Assembly: GCF_029201565.1 (NCBI RefSeq)
Contig: NZ_CP104002.1
Location: forward strand, 4,167,114 to 4,231,113
DNA length: 64,000 nt
From: Devosia sp. SD17-2
GTDB lineage: Bacteria; Pseudomonadota; Alphaproteobacteria; Rhizobiales; Devosiaceae
Reading direction: 5' to 3'
Shown here: positions 43,700-52,185 of the stretch, piece by piece
Numbering within the stretch: the first letter of the stretch is position 1
Layout: each line of letters begins with the position of its first letter
Made by a program: the position numbers and the translations under genes
The notes under the pieces: model-generated
Databases searched by the model: none
What the model was told of the DNA's origin: nothing
What the model saw: only the letters and a program-made list of their open reading frames with translations

Positions 43700-45121
43700 G
43701 GTCGTGTCCCGGGACGTGGTGTAACTGAGGTGGTCAAGCCGCTCGCGAGCGCGCCATTAGGAGCGCCGTAGCGAGCGAGCGGCTGGGTGGTCATCGACGG
43801 ATTTCCGGTAAGGTCTGGTTGCTTACGCCAACCCTGTACCTGAAGGACCACCGATGACCGACTCGATGAACCTGCGCTCGCTGGTAGAGAAGGCCCCCGA
43901 CGCCGATATTCTGCGCGAGATGATTGGCTTTGCTGCCGAACGGCTGATGGAAATGGAAGTGGGTGCCGCCACTGGCGCCGGCTATGGCGAAAAGAGCGCC
44001 GAGCGGCGGGTCCAGCGCAATGGCTACCGCGAGCGGGACTGGGAGACCCGGGCCGGCACGGTCGAGCTGCGCATCCCCAAGCTTCGCAAGGGCAGCTACT
44101 TCCCTGGCTTTCTGGAACCTCGGCGGCTGGCCGAGAAGGCGCTGACGGCGGTGATCCAGGAGGCGTATATCCAAGGCATCTCGACCCGGTCGGTGGACGA
44201 CCTGGTCAAAGCCATGGGCATGAGCGGCATCTCAAAGAGCCAGGTCAGCCGCCTGTGCGAGGAGATCGATGGTCGGGTGAAGGCTTTCCTTGAGCGGCCG
44301 ATCGAGGGCGACTGGCCCTACCTGTGGATCGACGCCACCTACCTCAAAGTGCGCCGGGGCGGCCGCATCGTCTCGGTGGCCGCCATCATGGCCGTGGGCG
44401 TCAATGCCGATGGCCGGCGCGAGGTGTTGGGCATGGAGATCGGCACCTCGGAAGCCGAGGCGATCTGGACCGAGTTTCTGCGCAAGCTGACCCGCCGCGG
44501 CCTGCGAGGCGTGAAGCTGGTGATCTCCAATGCCCATGAGGGCATCAAGGCCGCCGTCACCAAGGTGCTTTGCGCCACATGGCAGCGCTGCCGCGTTCAC
44601 TTCATGCGTAACGTCCTCGCCCATGCCGGCAAGAGCGGTCGCCGCGTGGCCAGTGCCTTTATCGCCACGGCCTTCGCCCAGGAGACGCCGGAGGCGGCCA
44701 GCACCCAGTGGCGCGCCGTTGCCGACCAAATCCGCCCTCGCGTGCCCAAGCTTGCCACCATCATGGATGAGGCCGAGCACGACGTCCTCGCCTACATGAG
44801 CTTCCCCAAGGAGCATCGGGCCAAGTTGCACAGCAACAACCCGATTGAACGGGTGAATGGCGAGGTGAAGCGCCGGACCGAGGTCGTGGGCATCTTCCCC
44901 AACGAGGACGCAATCATCCGCCTCGTCGGCGCTATCCTGCTCGAACAGAACGATGAATGGGCGGTTCAGCGGGCGAGATATATGACGCTGGAATCCGTCG
45001 CCCCGTTGAGCGATGATCCCCTCGTCAGCTTGCCGGCAGTTCCCGCACGCTGACCAGCCCGGCCAAGCCGGATATGCGTGGAGGCCAAGCCTCAGTTACA
45101 CCACGCAGTGGGGCACGATCC
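43700..45121 (+). mobile_element. Complete IS256-family insertion sequence (1422 bp)
   Basis: The element has imperfect terminal inverted repeats of 31/32 bp starting GG. The inner 16 bases CGTGGTGTAACTGAGG at 43715-43730 are perfectly inverted at 45090-45105. It is flanked by the 8-bp direct repeat TGCAACGT at 43692-43699 and 45122-45129. It encodes one transposase (43854-45053). Size, repeats and 8-bp duplication all fit IS256. The intact repeats and duplication point to a recent insertion. Confidence 0.9.
43854..45053 (+). CDS. IS256 family (mutator-type) transposase
   Basis: The 399-residue product has the family start ([20 protein letters not shown]), the N-terminal helical region, the DDE core with [20 protein letters not shown] (first Asp), [17 protein letters not shown] with second acidic region, and the terminal [20 protein letters not shown] (Glu) and [20 protein letters not shown]. 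The [12 protein letters not shown] segment is also typical. It looks intact, so the element may be active. Confidence 0.95.
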   Translation: MTDSMNLRSLVEKAPDADILREMIGFAAERLMEMEVGAATGAGYGEKSAERRVQRNGYRERDWETRAGTVELRIPKLRKGSYFPGFLEPRRLAEKALTAVIQEAYIQGISTRSVDDLVKAMGMSGISKSQVSRLCEEIDGRVKAFLERPIEGDWPYLWIDATYLKVRRGGRIVSVAAIMAVGVNADGRREVLGMEIGTSEAEAIWTEFLRKLTRRGLRGVKLVISNAHEGIKAAVTKVLCATWQRCRVHFMRNVLAHAGKSGRRVASAFIATAFAQETPEAASTQWRAVADQIRPRVPKLATIMDEAEHDVLAYMSFPKEHRAKLHSNNPIERVNGEVKRRTEVVGIFPNEDAIIRLVGAILLEQNDEWAVQRARYMTLESVAPLSDDPLVSLPAVPAR

Positions 45122-45690
45122 TGCAACGTTGCCACAGCGGCGTCCGCCGGGCCCATCTCTTCACGCATCACAGAGATGCCGGACCTGGCATCGCGGATCA
45201 GCTCAAAACGGCGGAATGGCCCGCCCTGACGCACATCGGCGCCGTCGCGCCTGGACACAGTGTTGCGGCGCCGATCAGGCCCGAAATAGCCGCTCGCCTC
45301 GTAATAGACCTTCATCTCCCCGACCTGATGCTCGAGCCTCTCGCGCAATTGCGCGCGAGACTGCGGCAGGGCAACCACGTCATCGAACCCCATGTTGGCG
45401 CAGGCCATGGTGGTCTCGATCGACGGATGCTCGGTCAGATAGATCAGCGGCGAAAAGCGAACGCTGGGCTGGTCGCAGAACCGCACCGCTGCAGCAGTCG
45501 CGCGCAACTGCCTGGGGTCGGCGACGGATGAGCAAAGGATGAAGCAGATCGGGTTGCGCGCGATCTGCTCGGACACCTGCGCGATGCCGCGGAAAGACGA
45601 CACGCCAGTAAAGCCAATACCACTGACCAGATCAAACAGGGCGGCGCAGCGATCATCGTCCGGCCCGGCAATATAGACATAGGCATCCAT
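45025..45690 (-). CDS. Receiver-like protein whose 3' end is replaced by the IS256 copy
   Basis: The gene begins [20 protein letters not shown] and has a response-regulator-like alpha/beta pattern ([50 protein letters not shown]), but no clear phospho-accepting Asp, and a tail with YFGPDRRRN. Codons from 45129 down enter the target duplicate and then IS DNA, so the present frame ends at 45025 with about 34 foreign residues. The original protein was 193 residues and lost only SLA. It may still work. The added tail overlaps the transposase 3' end. Confidence 0.7.
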   Translation of the reverse strand: MDAYVYIAGPDDDRCAALFDLVSGIGFTGVSSFRGIAQVSEQIARNPICFILCSSVADPRQLRATAAAVRFCDQPSVRFSPLIYLTEHPSIETTMACANMGFDDVVALPQSRAQLRERLEHQVGEMKVYYEASGYFGPDRRRNTVSRRDGADVRQGGPFRRFELIRDARSGISVMREEMGPADAAVATLQDRAPLRGVTEAWPPRISGLAGLVSVRELPAS

Positions 45691-45805
45691 TGCGAGCCCC
45701 CGACGCGTCTGGATTTCTCTCGCGGCGAATATTAGGCGCAAACGTCTAATTGTGCACTAACGAGGGGCCAATTTGCCTCCAAACCTGGCAGAAATGATCC
45801 GTGCA

Positions 45806-45833
45806 CAAAAAAGCCGCCCGAAAACGGGCGGCT
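45806..45833 (-). terminator. Rho-independent terminator of rlpA
   Basis: On the minus strand a 9-bp perfect stem AGCCGCCCG/CGGGCGGCT with a TTTT loop is followed by a T6 run, starting 27 bases after the stop codon of the gene. Confidence 0.88.
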
Positions 45834-45860
45834 GCAACGTCGGTTGAGACGTTGGAAGGA

Positions 45861-46214
45861 TTACATCTTTTCGATGCAGACCGAGGTCACGCCGCGATTG
45901 CGGAAACCCAGTTCCGAGGCAGCTGCCTTGGAGAGGTCGATGATGCGCTTGCCGTGGAAAGGACCACGGTCATTGATGACAACCTGAATGGACTTGCCAG
46001 AGTTCTGGTCGGTGACACGCAGCTTGGTGCCAAATGGAAGGGAACGATGCGCCGCCGTCATGGCGTTTTCGTTGAAGGTCTCACCCGATGCGGCCTTCTT
46101 GCCGTGGAAGCCGGGGCCATACCAGGATGCGCCACCGCATTGTGCATGGGCTGCAGTCGCGGTGACGGCGAGAACTGCCGCACACAAGGCGACGGAAACG
46201 GCTCTTCTGATCAA
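45861..46214 (-). CDS. rlpA: RlpA-like septal ring lytic transglycosylase family protein, short form
   Basis: The 117-residue product has a signal peptide (RAVSVALCAAVLAVTATAAH) and one RlpA double-psi beta-barrel: ASWYGPGFHGKKAASGETFN, AHRSLPFGTKLRVTD, VVINDRGPFHGKRIIDLSKA. The conserved Glu-His-Asp set (GETF, AAHRSLPFGT, NDRGP) is present. It lacks the SPOR domain of full RlpA, so targeting to septa must differ. RlpA acts on peptidoglycan strands without side chains. Confidence 0.88.
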   Translation of the reverse strand: MIRRAVSVALCAAVLAVTATAAHAQCGGASWYGPGFHGKKAASGETFNENAMTAAHRSLPFGTKLRVTDQNSGKSIQVVINDRGPFHGKRIIDLSKAAASELGFRNRGVTSVCIEKM

Positions 46215-46744
46215 TGCTCTATGCTCACTGAAGTTATCGATGAGCGCTGAGTAAGGGGGCCTAGCGTCGGGAATAAGGGCAGATTGTCCCTAAATGCCCC
46301 CGGCCGCCGGCACTGTTGCAGCTTTGCCGCACAGTTTTGGGTCTACTTGATTAACCATTGGGTCTGAATTGATCGATGCTGTAGAATGAGAATCTCTGTC
46401 CATTAATATTTTTCCGATTCACCGCCGGGATTCAGCGCGGCGGCGGAACCACGTTCCAGATTGTGTCGGATGGGCAACGGTTTCATCAAACATCTGTGAA
46501 ATCGCTGAAATCGCCTCATCCGCCCGGTGTGAATAACGTGGAAAGCGGCGCGGGGCGCCAATTGCGATGAGATTGTGACAGGACTCAGCGCCGGAATTTC
46601 GTCTCCCAACTGTACGCGCCAAGCTCGCAGCCTGCTCTAACGGCTGCCTGATCTGCTGCCCCGTGGTGTCGAAAGTGCAGTTTCTCGTTCGTCCTTGTTC
46701 CAAGCGCTGGGTCGCAGCACCCGCGCAGCAAGAGGAGAGACGAG
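46215..46744. other. Gene-free 530-base region between rlpA and the DUF1428 gene
   Basis: No convincing coding frame or structural RNA was found on either strand. The part next to rlpA (46280-46420) is AT-richer, with ATTAATATTT at 46402, and may hold the rlpA promoter and leader. The right end includes the ribosome site GGAGAG of the next gene. A regulatory RNA here cannot be excluded. Confidence 0.5.
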
Positions 46745-47098
46745 ATGACCTATGTCGATGGCTTTGTGGCGGCTGTACCGCGTGCCAACAAGGAGCTTTA
46801 TATTGCCCATGCCCGTGCGGCGGCAGAGCTGTTCCTGAAATGGGGTGCGCTGCGCGTGGTCGAGAACTGGGGCGATGACGTGCCCACGGGCGAGCACACC
46901 GATTTCCAACGCGCGGTCGGCGCCAAGGATGACGAGGTGATCGTCTTTTCCTGGATCGAATATCCGGACAAGGCGACGCGGGACATCATTCAGAAGCGCA
47001 TGATGGAGGGCCCGGAAATGGCGAACTTCCCGGCACTACCGTTTGACGGACAACGCATGATTTTTGGCGGATTCACTACGCTGATGGCGCTCGACTGA
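46745..47098 (+). CDS. DUF1428 family protein
   Basis: The 117-residue product has the DUF1428 layout: MTYVDGFVAAVPRANKELYI, FLKWGALRVVENWGDDVPTG and the conserved VIVFSWIEYPDKATRDIIQK, ending PFDGQRMIFGGF. These are dimeric alpha/beta-barrel-like proteins of unknown function, expected in the cytoplasm. GAGGAGAGACGAG precedes the ATG. Confidence 0.9.
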   Translation: MTYVDGFVAAVPRANKELYIAHARAAAELFLKWGALRVVENWGDDVPTGEHTDFQRAVGAKDDEVIVFSWIEYPDKATRDIIQKRMMEGPEMANFPALPFDGQRMIFGGFTTLMALD

Positions 47099-47131
47099 GC
47101 GCCTGCGCCCAAGGGTCGAGAGCCCCGCTGG

Positions 47132-47683
47132 TCAGCGGGGCGCGCGCTTGGCGAGAATGCGCTGAAGGGTGCGACGGTGCATGTTGAGACGGCGTGCCGT
47201 CTCGGAAACATTGCGGTCGCACAATTCATAGACGCGCTGGATATGTTCCCAGCGGACGCGATCGGCCGACATGGGGTTTTCCGGCGGCTCGGGCTTGTCT
47301 TCGCCCGTGGCCAGAAGCGCATTGATGACGTCGTCGGCGTCGGCGGGCTTGGACAGATAGTCCATGGCGCCGAGTTTGACGGCAGTGACCGCGGTGGCGA
47401 TGTTGCCATAGCCGGTCAGCACCACGGCGCGGGCATCCGGCCGCTTCTGATGCAGCGCGGACACCACATCGAGGCCATTGCCATCTTCAAGTCTGAGGTC
47501 GACGACAGCGAAAGCGGGTGGCTTTTCACCAACGGCGACAAGCCCGGCGGCAACGGTGGAGGCCGTTCGGACGTCAAAACCCCGGCGCACCATGGCGCGC
47601 TCAAGGCGGGTGAGGAAAGCCAAGTCGTCATCGACCAGCAAAAGGCTGGGATCTGTGGCCAGTAGGTCTTCGATCGTGCTCAT
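47132..47683 (-). CDS. actR: ActR/RegA/PrrA-type redox response regulator
   Basis: ActR is the response regulator of the redox pair that controls photosynthesis, nitrogen and oxidase genes in alphaproteobacteria. The 183-residue product has a receiver domain (SLLLVDDDLAFLTRLERAMV, phospho-Asp in FAVVDLRLEDGNGLDVVSAL, then YLSKPADADDV) and a short C-terminal Fis-like HTH (CDRNVSETARRLNMHRRTLQ RILAKRAPR). The Pro-rich linker (PEPPENPM) is typical. It follows actS with a 26-base gap, transcribed from it. Confidence 0.95.
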   Translation of the reverse strand: MSTIEDLLATDPSLLLVDDDLAFLTRLERAMVRRGFDVRTASTVAAGLVAVGEKPPAFAVVDLRLEDGNGLDVVSALHQKRPDARAVVLTGYGNIATAVTAVKLGAMDYLSKPADADDVINALLATGEDKPEPPENPMSADRVRWEHIQRVYELCDRNVSETARRLNMHRRTLQRILAKRAPR

Positions 47684-47709
47684 GCCTTCTCCATATTCTG
47701 TCGAGGCCT

Positions 47710-49047
47710 CTACGTCAAAACCCGAGTCGCGGATTGCTTGACAACGGTGTCACGGCTCCAAACGATCCGCACCTGTGCGTGACCATCTGCATTTTCATTG
47801 CTGAAGGTCAATTTCGCCCCTGTTCGCTCGAGCAGGGTCTTGGCGATGAAGATGCCGAGGCCCAGCCCGCCCGGCTGGTCCGCATCGGCGCCCTGCGGGT
47901 CGCGTGGGCGGCTGGTCAGATAGGGCTCGCCCAGCCGGGTGATGAGTTCAGGGGCAAAGCCGGGGCCGTCATCGGTGATCAGCACCACAATACGGCTCTC
48001 GTCCCAACTGGTTTCGATGCGCACGGTCTGGACAGCAAAATCGGTGGCATTCTCGATCAGATTACCGAGGCCATAGAGCAGGCCGACACTGCGCGGAAAG
48101 ATCGGGTCTGGACCGGCGACGCCCTGGCTGTCGAACAGAATGACTTTGCCGCGTCCTTCGTGATGGCGCGCCACTTCGTCGAGCACATCGCTCAGGGAAG
48201 CTTCGGCAAAGGGATCGGTGGGGTCGGTGCCGCCCAGATTGCGCAGCTTGGCAAGGATGGCGCGGCAGCGCGCCGCCTGGGCGATGATCAGTTCGACGTC
48301 CTCTGCCAGCTGGCTGCCCTCGTCCACATCGGCGCGCATTTCCTTGGCGGCAAGGGCGATGGTCGAGAGCGGCGTGCCCAGCTCATGGGCCGCCGCTGCC
48401 GCCATGCCGTCGAGCGCGGAGAGCTGTTCGCGGCGTGACAAGGCCAGTTCGGTCGCCGCCAGGGCGTCGGCTATCAATCGCGAGTCATTGGCGACCTTGC
48501 TGGTATAGGCGGAAATAAAGGCGATGCCACAGACGATGGCCACCCAGATGCCAATGACGAAAACGCGGTCAAAGGCCAGCTCGTGCCCCGGAACCCATGG
48601 CAGTGGCATATGCACCATGGCAACGATTGACGCGATAACTGCCGCAAACAGGGCAATGATGAGCGTTTCGAGCTGCGGCAGTGTCGTCGCCGATACCGAG
48701 ACCGGCGCCAGCAGCAGCAGCGAGAACGGGTTCTGCAGCCCGCCTGTCAGGGCAAGCAGGCCCCCGAGCTGGGTGAGGTCGCAGGCCAGCAACACCGCGG
48801 CAAAGCGCGGCGAGAGGTTGGCGCGCGAGCCATAGCGCCAGACAAGGAAGATATTGAGCAGCGCCGACAGGGCGATCAGCGTCATGCATTCGAGCAGGGG
48901 CAGCGGAAAGCCCAGGCCGAAATGAACGAAAAACACGCCAACGGTCTGCCCTGCTATCGCCAGCCAGCGCAGCAGCACAAGCGATTGCAGGCGCAACGGG
49001 CGCCAGTCGGGCGTCATCTCGAGGCGCGAAGCCGTTTCGGTACTCAT
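47710..49047 (-). CDS. actS: ActS/RegB/PrrB-type redox sensor kinase
   Basis: The 445-residue histidine kinase senses the quinone pool and redox state. It has six membrane helices, the quinone-binding heptapeptide GGLQNPF (in ALTGGLQNPFSLLLLAPVSV), the H-box AAAHELGTPLSTIALAAKEM, a conserved redox Cys in the linker AQAARCRAILAKL, and N and G boxes (LGNLIENATDFA, DDGPGF). The ATG at 49047 is used; the frame is open further up but a family-type N-terminus begins here. The cco operon and copper genes in the window are plausible targets of this pair. Confidence 0.95.
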   Translation of the reverse strand: MSTETASRLEMTPDWRPLRLQSLVLLRWLAIAGQTVGVFFVHFGLGFPLPLLECMTLIALSALLNIFLVWRYGSRANLSPRFAAVLLACDLTQLGGLLALTGGLQNPFSLLLLAPVSVSATTLPQLETLIIALFAAVIASIVAMVHMPLPWVPGHELAFDRVFVIGIWVAIVCGIAFISAYTSKVANDSRLIADALAATELALSRREQLSALDGMAAAAAHELGTPLSTIALAAKEMRADVDEGSQLAEDVELIIAQAARCRAILAKLRNLGGTDPTDPFAEASLSDVLDEVARHHEGRGKVILFDSQGVAGPDPIFPRSVGLLYGLGNLIENATDFAVQTVRIETSWDESRIVVLITDDGPGFAPELITRLGEPYLTSRPRDPQGADADQPGGLGLGIFIAKTLLERTGAKLTFSNENADGHAQVRIVWSRDTVVKQSATRVLT

Positions 49048-49191
49048 ATGAATAGGGCTCCAGTCAGGGCAGGCGCGGCGCCATAGGGACAAAAAACACG
49101 CATTTCAAGCAGTAAAACCCAATAGGCACATTCTTGATCCTGTCAAAGCGGGGACCAAATTAGTTGCATCGTGACTGGGAGACGAAACGAA

Positions 49192-49641
49192 ATGAACACA
49201 GCAATCATCAAACCGCAATGGTCGCCTCTGACCATCGCCCTCATGGTCCTCGGCTTTATCCTCTTCTGGCCCATTGGCCTGGCCATTCTTGGCTACATCC
49301 TGTGGGGTGAAAAGTTCGGCGGCTCCGCCGAAAAGGCCCAGGCCTACTGGAACAAAGGATGCGGCTACATGCGAAACAACACCAAGCACCACGGCTTCGG
49401 CGGGCAGAATTTCGCCTCAACCGGCAACGCCGCCTTCGATGACTACCGCGCCGACCAGCTCAAGCGTCTCGAGGAAGAGCGCGCCCGTCTCGATGCCGAG
49501 ATCGACGCCTTCCAGGACTACATGGCCAATCTGCGCAAGGCCAAGGATCGCGAAGAGTTCGATCGCTTCATGAGCGAGCGCCGCGGCAACCGCCAGGGTT
49601 TTGGCGACACCAACCAGGAAAACTGGGGCAACAACGGCTAA
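49192..49641 (+). CDS. DUF2852 family membrane protein
   Basis: The 149-residue product has a hydrophobic N-terminus (PLTIALMVLGFILFWPIGLA then ILGYILWGEKFGG), a family-typical FASTGNAAFDDYRADQLKRL and a helical charged region (EEERARLDAEIDAFQDYMAN) ending in an Asn/Gly tail. It matches DUF2852 of alphaproteobacteria. Function is unknown. ATG 49192 is the best family start. A strong terminator follows. Confidence 0.9.
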   Translation: MNTAIIKPQWSPLTIALMVLGFILFWPIGLAILGYILWGEKFGGSAEKAQAYWNKGCGYMRNNTKHHGFGGQNFASTGNAAFDDYRADQLKRLEEERARLDAEIDAFQDYMANLRKAKDREEFDRFMSERRGNRQGFGDTNQENWGNNG

Positions 49642-49689
49642 GGCCGGCCCCTTTCCTTAGTCCATATGGTCCTCCCCTGTGACCTCACT

Positions 49690-49717
49690 GACGCCCCATC
49701 CGGGGCGTCTTTTTTTT
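49690..49717 (+). terminator. Rho-independent terminator after the DUF2852 gene
   Basis: An 8-bp perfect stem GACGCCCC/GGGGCGTC with a four-base loop is followed by a run of eight T. Confidence 0.92.
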
Positions 49718-49809
49718 GTGATCTCTCACCTCGGCCCGCCCCCGATTATCGGCCAGACGGGCGGCGCGTTTCCGCCTAGACTGCGAAAACCGATTCTTTG
49801 CGGCCGTCC

Positions 49810-50559
49810 ATGTTCTCTTTCCTCCGTCAGAAATCAGCACCGCCGGCTCGCACCCAGCTCGATATCGACGGACGGGTCGTCGACGTGACCGTGCGGGTGA
49901 GCAAGCGGGCGCGCGCCTTTCGCCTGTCGATCCCGGCAAAGGGTCCCCTGCTGACGGTGCCGGAGAAATCCCGCTGGAGCGATGCCGAGGCGTTTCTGCA
50001 CCGTCATCGCCATTGGCTGGGTGCCCGCCTGCCGCGCACGCCTTCGGCGCAGAGCCTTGCGGTCGGCAGCCTTGTGCCGCTGCGTGGCGTGCCCCACCAG
50101 ATCATCGGCACCGGCGCAGTACGGGGCCGTGTCGCAATCGGGGAGACGGACGAGGGCCCGGCTCTCTTCGTACCGGGCGCGCCGGAGCACCAGCCGCGAC
50201 GGCTCTATGACTGGCTCAAGAGCGTGGCGCTGGAAGAGCTGACAGAGCGCAGCGATTTTCACGCGCAGCGCCTCTCGGTCAGCGTCAAGCAGATCCGGCT
50301 GCGCAGCCAGTCGAGCCGCTGGGGCTCCTGCTCGTCGGCCGGCGCCATCAACTACAATTGGCGACTGATTCTCGCCCCGCCCTTCGTGCTGGACTATGTC
50401 GCGGCGCATGAGGTGGCCCATCTCGTGGAAATGAACCATTCAGAAGCGTTCTGGGCGACGGTCGAGAGAACCCTGCCCGACATGGACCGGGGGCGAGCGT
50501 GGCTTAAATCACACGGTCGCCAGCTTATGGCGTGGCAACCGCCGCAGGCTGACCCCTGA
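49810..50559 (+). CDS. M48-type zinc metallopeptidase, YgjP/DUF45 family
   Basis: The 249-residue product matches DUF45 (YgjP-like). The metal site is AAHEVAHLVEMNHSEAFWAT, giving HExxH and the downstream Asn-His and acidic residues. Upstream, RLRSQSSRWGSCSSAGAINY is the other family signature, followed by NWRLILAPPFVLDYV. No signal peptide is seen, so it probably acts in the cytoplasm. ATG 49810 is chosen; family members start close to this. Confidence 0.92.
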   Translation: MFSFLRQKSAPPARTQLDIDGRVVDVTVRVSKRARAFRLSIPAKGPLLTVPEKSRWSDAEAFLHRHRHWLGARLPRTPSAQSLAVGSLVPLRGVPHQIIGTGAVRGRVAIGETDEGPALFVPGAPEHQPRRLYDWLKSVALEELTERSDFHAQRLSVSVKQIRLRSQSSRWGSCSSAGAINYNWRLILAPPFVLDYVAAHEVAHLVEMNHSEAFWATVERTLPDMDRGRAWLKSHGRQLMAWQPPQADP

Positions 50560-50609
50560 GCGACGTCTTGCCACTTTCACGCCCCAATCATAGTCGCTAG
50601 AGCAGAGTT

Positions 50610-50948
50610 ATGCAGCGTCTCGTGGCCCTCATTGCCGTCGTCTTTGCCTTCGCGACCGTCGCGGGGAGCACGACTGCCTATGCCCACCGCTATATCAGCA
50701 CCCCGATCGTGGTGCTCAACATGGTGGACGCCGAAAACGTCTCCATCCCGGTGACCGTAACTGTCCAGCGCGGCGAAGTTGATCTCGGCTCGGGCATAAT
50801 CATGCCCTTCGGCTCGCTCTACGCGATTACCGTGGACGCACAGATCGCCCTGATCCCGGCGGGACGAGACGCTCCCACTGCGGTCCACCTGGCCCATGGG
50901 CCCTACAGCACTGCCGACCGGCTGCTCCGCCCACCCCGCGCGGCCTGA
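50610..50948 (+). CDS. Small exported protein of unknown function (112 residues)
   Basis: The product has a signal peptide (QRLVALIAVVFAFATVAGST then TAYAHRY) and a beta-rich mature part: VVLNMVDAENVSIPVTVTVQ, VDLGSGIIMPFGSLYAITVD. No family is recognised. It lies 50 bases after the peptidase gene in the same direction. Confidence 0.6.
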   Translation: MQRLVALIAVVFAFATVAGSTTAYAHRYISTPIVVLNMVDAENVSIPVTVTVQRGEVDLGSGIIMPFGSLYAITVDAQIALIPAGRDAPTAVHLAHGPYSTADRLLRPPRAA

Positions 50949-51016
50949 CACCAGCCCCACACGTCTCAGTTTTCAGTCTCCCCAATCGCTAGGCCCACCC
51001 GGGCCAAGGACATATT

Positions 51017-51739
51017 ATGCATTCTGTTACCGACGCGACCCTGTCGCGCCGCGCCCTGTTGGCTGGCCTCGCCAGCCTGGGTGCGCTGACCCTTGCCGGC
51101 TGCTCTACCACGGGCATCACCCGTAGCGCCATCGCCCCCACGGAGCCGGTTCGCCGCGCCGTGCCGCCCGAGGTCCTCGCCATGTATTCGGCACGCCCGG
51201 AAGAAGAATATCCGGTTCCGGCTGCCGACGTATCCAATCTCGATCCGATCTACTGGCGCCAGGAAGTCGACAACCCCACCGGCGAGCCCGGCGGCACGGT
51301 GGTCGTCGATACCGCAAACCGCTTCCTTTACTGGACCATGCCGAATGGCCGCGCCATGCGGTATGGCGTCGGCATTGGCCGCGCGGGCTTTGAATGGGGT
51401 GGCCGCGCCCACATCGCCTATAAGCGCAAGTGGCCGATCTGGACCCCGCCGTCGGAAATGGTGGATCGCCAGCCCGAACTCGAAATGTATCGCCATGGCC
51501 AGCCGCCGGGCCTGCTCAACGCATTGGGCGCCCGCGCGCTCTATATCCACCAGGGCAATCGCGACACCATCTACCGCGTGCACGGCACCATGGATGTCGC
51601 CACCATCGGCAAGGCGGTCTCTTCGGGCTGCGTGCGCCTGATCTTCCAGGATGTCATGGACCTGCACGACCGCGTGCCCAATGGCTCGCCCATCGTCGTG
51701 ATCCAGAGCCAGGCGCCGACACAGCCCCTCGCCGTCTGA
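51017..51739 (+). CDS. L,D-transpeptidase (YkuD family) lipoprotein
   Basis: The 240-residue product has a Tat-like, lipobox N-terminus (SRRALLAGLASLGALTLAGC), with RR and then LAGC as acylation site. The YkuD domain has YIHQGNRDTIYRVHGTMDVA and the catalytic motif TIGKAVSSGCVRLIFQDVMD with the nucleophile Cys in SSGCVR. It makes 3-3 cross-links or attaches proteins to peptidoglycan. PBP1A is encoded nearby on the other strand. Confidence 0.93.
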   Translation: MHSVTDATLSRRALLAGLASLGALTLAGCSTTGITRSAIAPTEPVRRAVPPEVLAMYSARPEEEYPVPAADVSNLDPIYWRQEVDNPTGEPGGTVVVDTANRFLYWTMPNGRAMRYGVGIGRAGFEWGGRAHIAYKRKWPIWTPPSEMVDRQPELEMYRHGQPPGLLNALGARALYIHQGNRDTIYRVHGTMDVATIGKAVSSGCVRLIFQDVMDLHDRVPNGSPIVVIQSQAPTQPLAV

Positions 51740-51761
51740 TCGCCAACGGCTGGCACGCATC

Positions 51762-51793
51762 AAAAAGCCCCGGCAGGAATGCCGGGGCTTTTT
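51762..51793. terminator. Bidirectional terminator after the L,D-transpeptidase gene
   Basis: A perfect 14-bp stem AAAAAGCCCCGGCA/TGCCGGGGCTTTTT with a four-base loop, between two convergent genes, with A and T runs built in. Confidence 0.92.
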
Positions 51794-52185
51794 CACGTGT
51801 CCCGACGCGCAAGCGCGATCCATCCGAAGACGGGGAGTAGCACCAGAAACGCACTCACCACGCCGGGCATGAGGCTGCCCGTATAGACGCTGAGGGCCAG
51901 GTGCGAGGCGGCGTTGACCAGCATCACGACCGCCACAACCTTGAGCCCAGCGCCCATCCAGCGGCGCGGTGAAAGCTGTGCCATGAGCGCAAAAAGAAAC
52001 GCCGCGCCCATAAGGAGCACGGCGGTGAACATGAAAGCGTTCGAGCCGGCGGACCAGTTGAACCCGGCTGTTTGAGGATGGGCCTCCGCCCAGCCGGGAA
52101 GTCCCAGCGCGATCTCCTCGGCATTGTGGATCGACAAGGCCAGGGCGGCGGCCCATGCCCGGGCCGCCAGTGTATTATTCGCCAA
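51793..52185 (-). CDS. HXXEE domain membrane protein
   Basis: The 130-residue membrane protein has the family start ALALSIHNAEEIALGLPGWA, containing the H-x-x-E-E motif, and four hydrophobic helices (for example FMFTAVLLMGAAFLFALMAQ). The function is unknown. Its start overlaps the PBP1A stop codon by 11 bases, so it may be translated from the same message. Confidence 0.85.
   Translation of the reverse strand: MANNTLAARAWAAALALSIHNAEEIALGLPGWAEAHPQTAGFNWSAGSNAFMFTAVLLMGAAFLFALMAQLSPRRWMGAGLKVVAVVMLVNAASHLALSVYTGSLMPGVVSAFLVLLPVFGWIALARRDT

Noticed and set aside
43627..43714. Possible C-terminal exon of the interrupted receiver-like gene (…RWHKPVYDMMSTIYWRAEMH)
   Set aside because: The exact target duplicate shows the true join is at TGCAACGT, giving TLQSLA and a stop; this longer frame is a chance reading.
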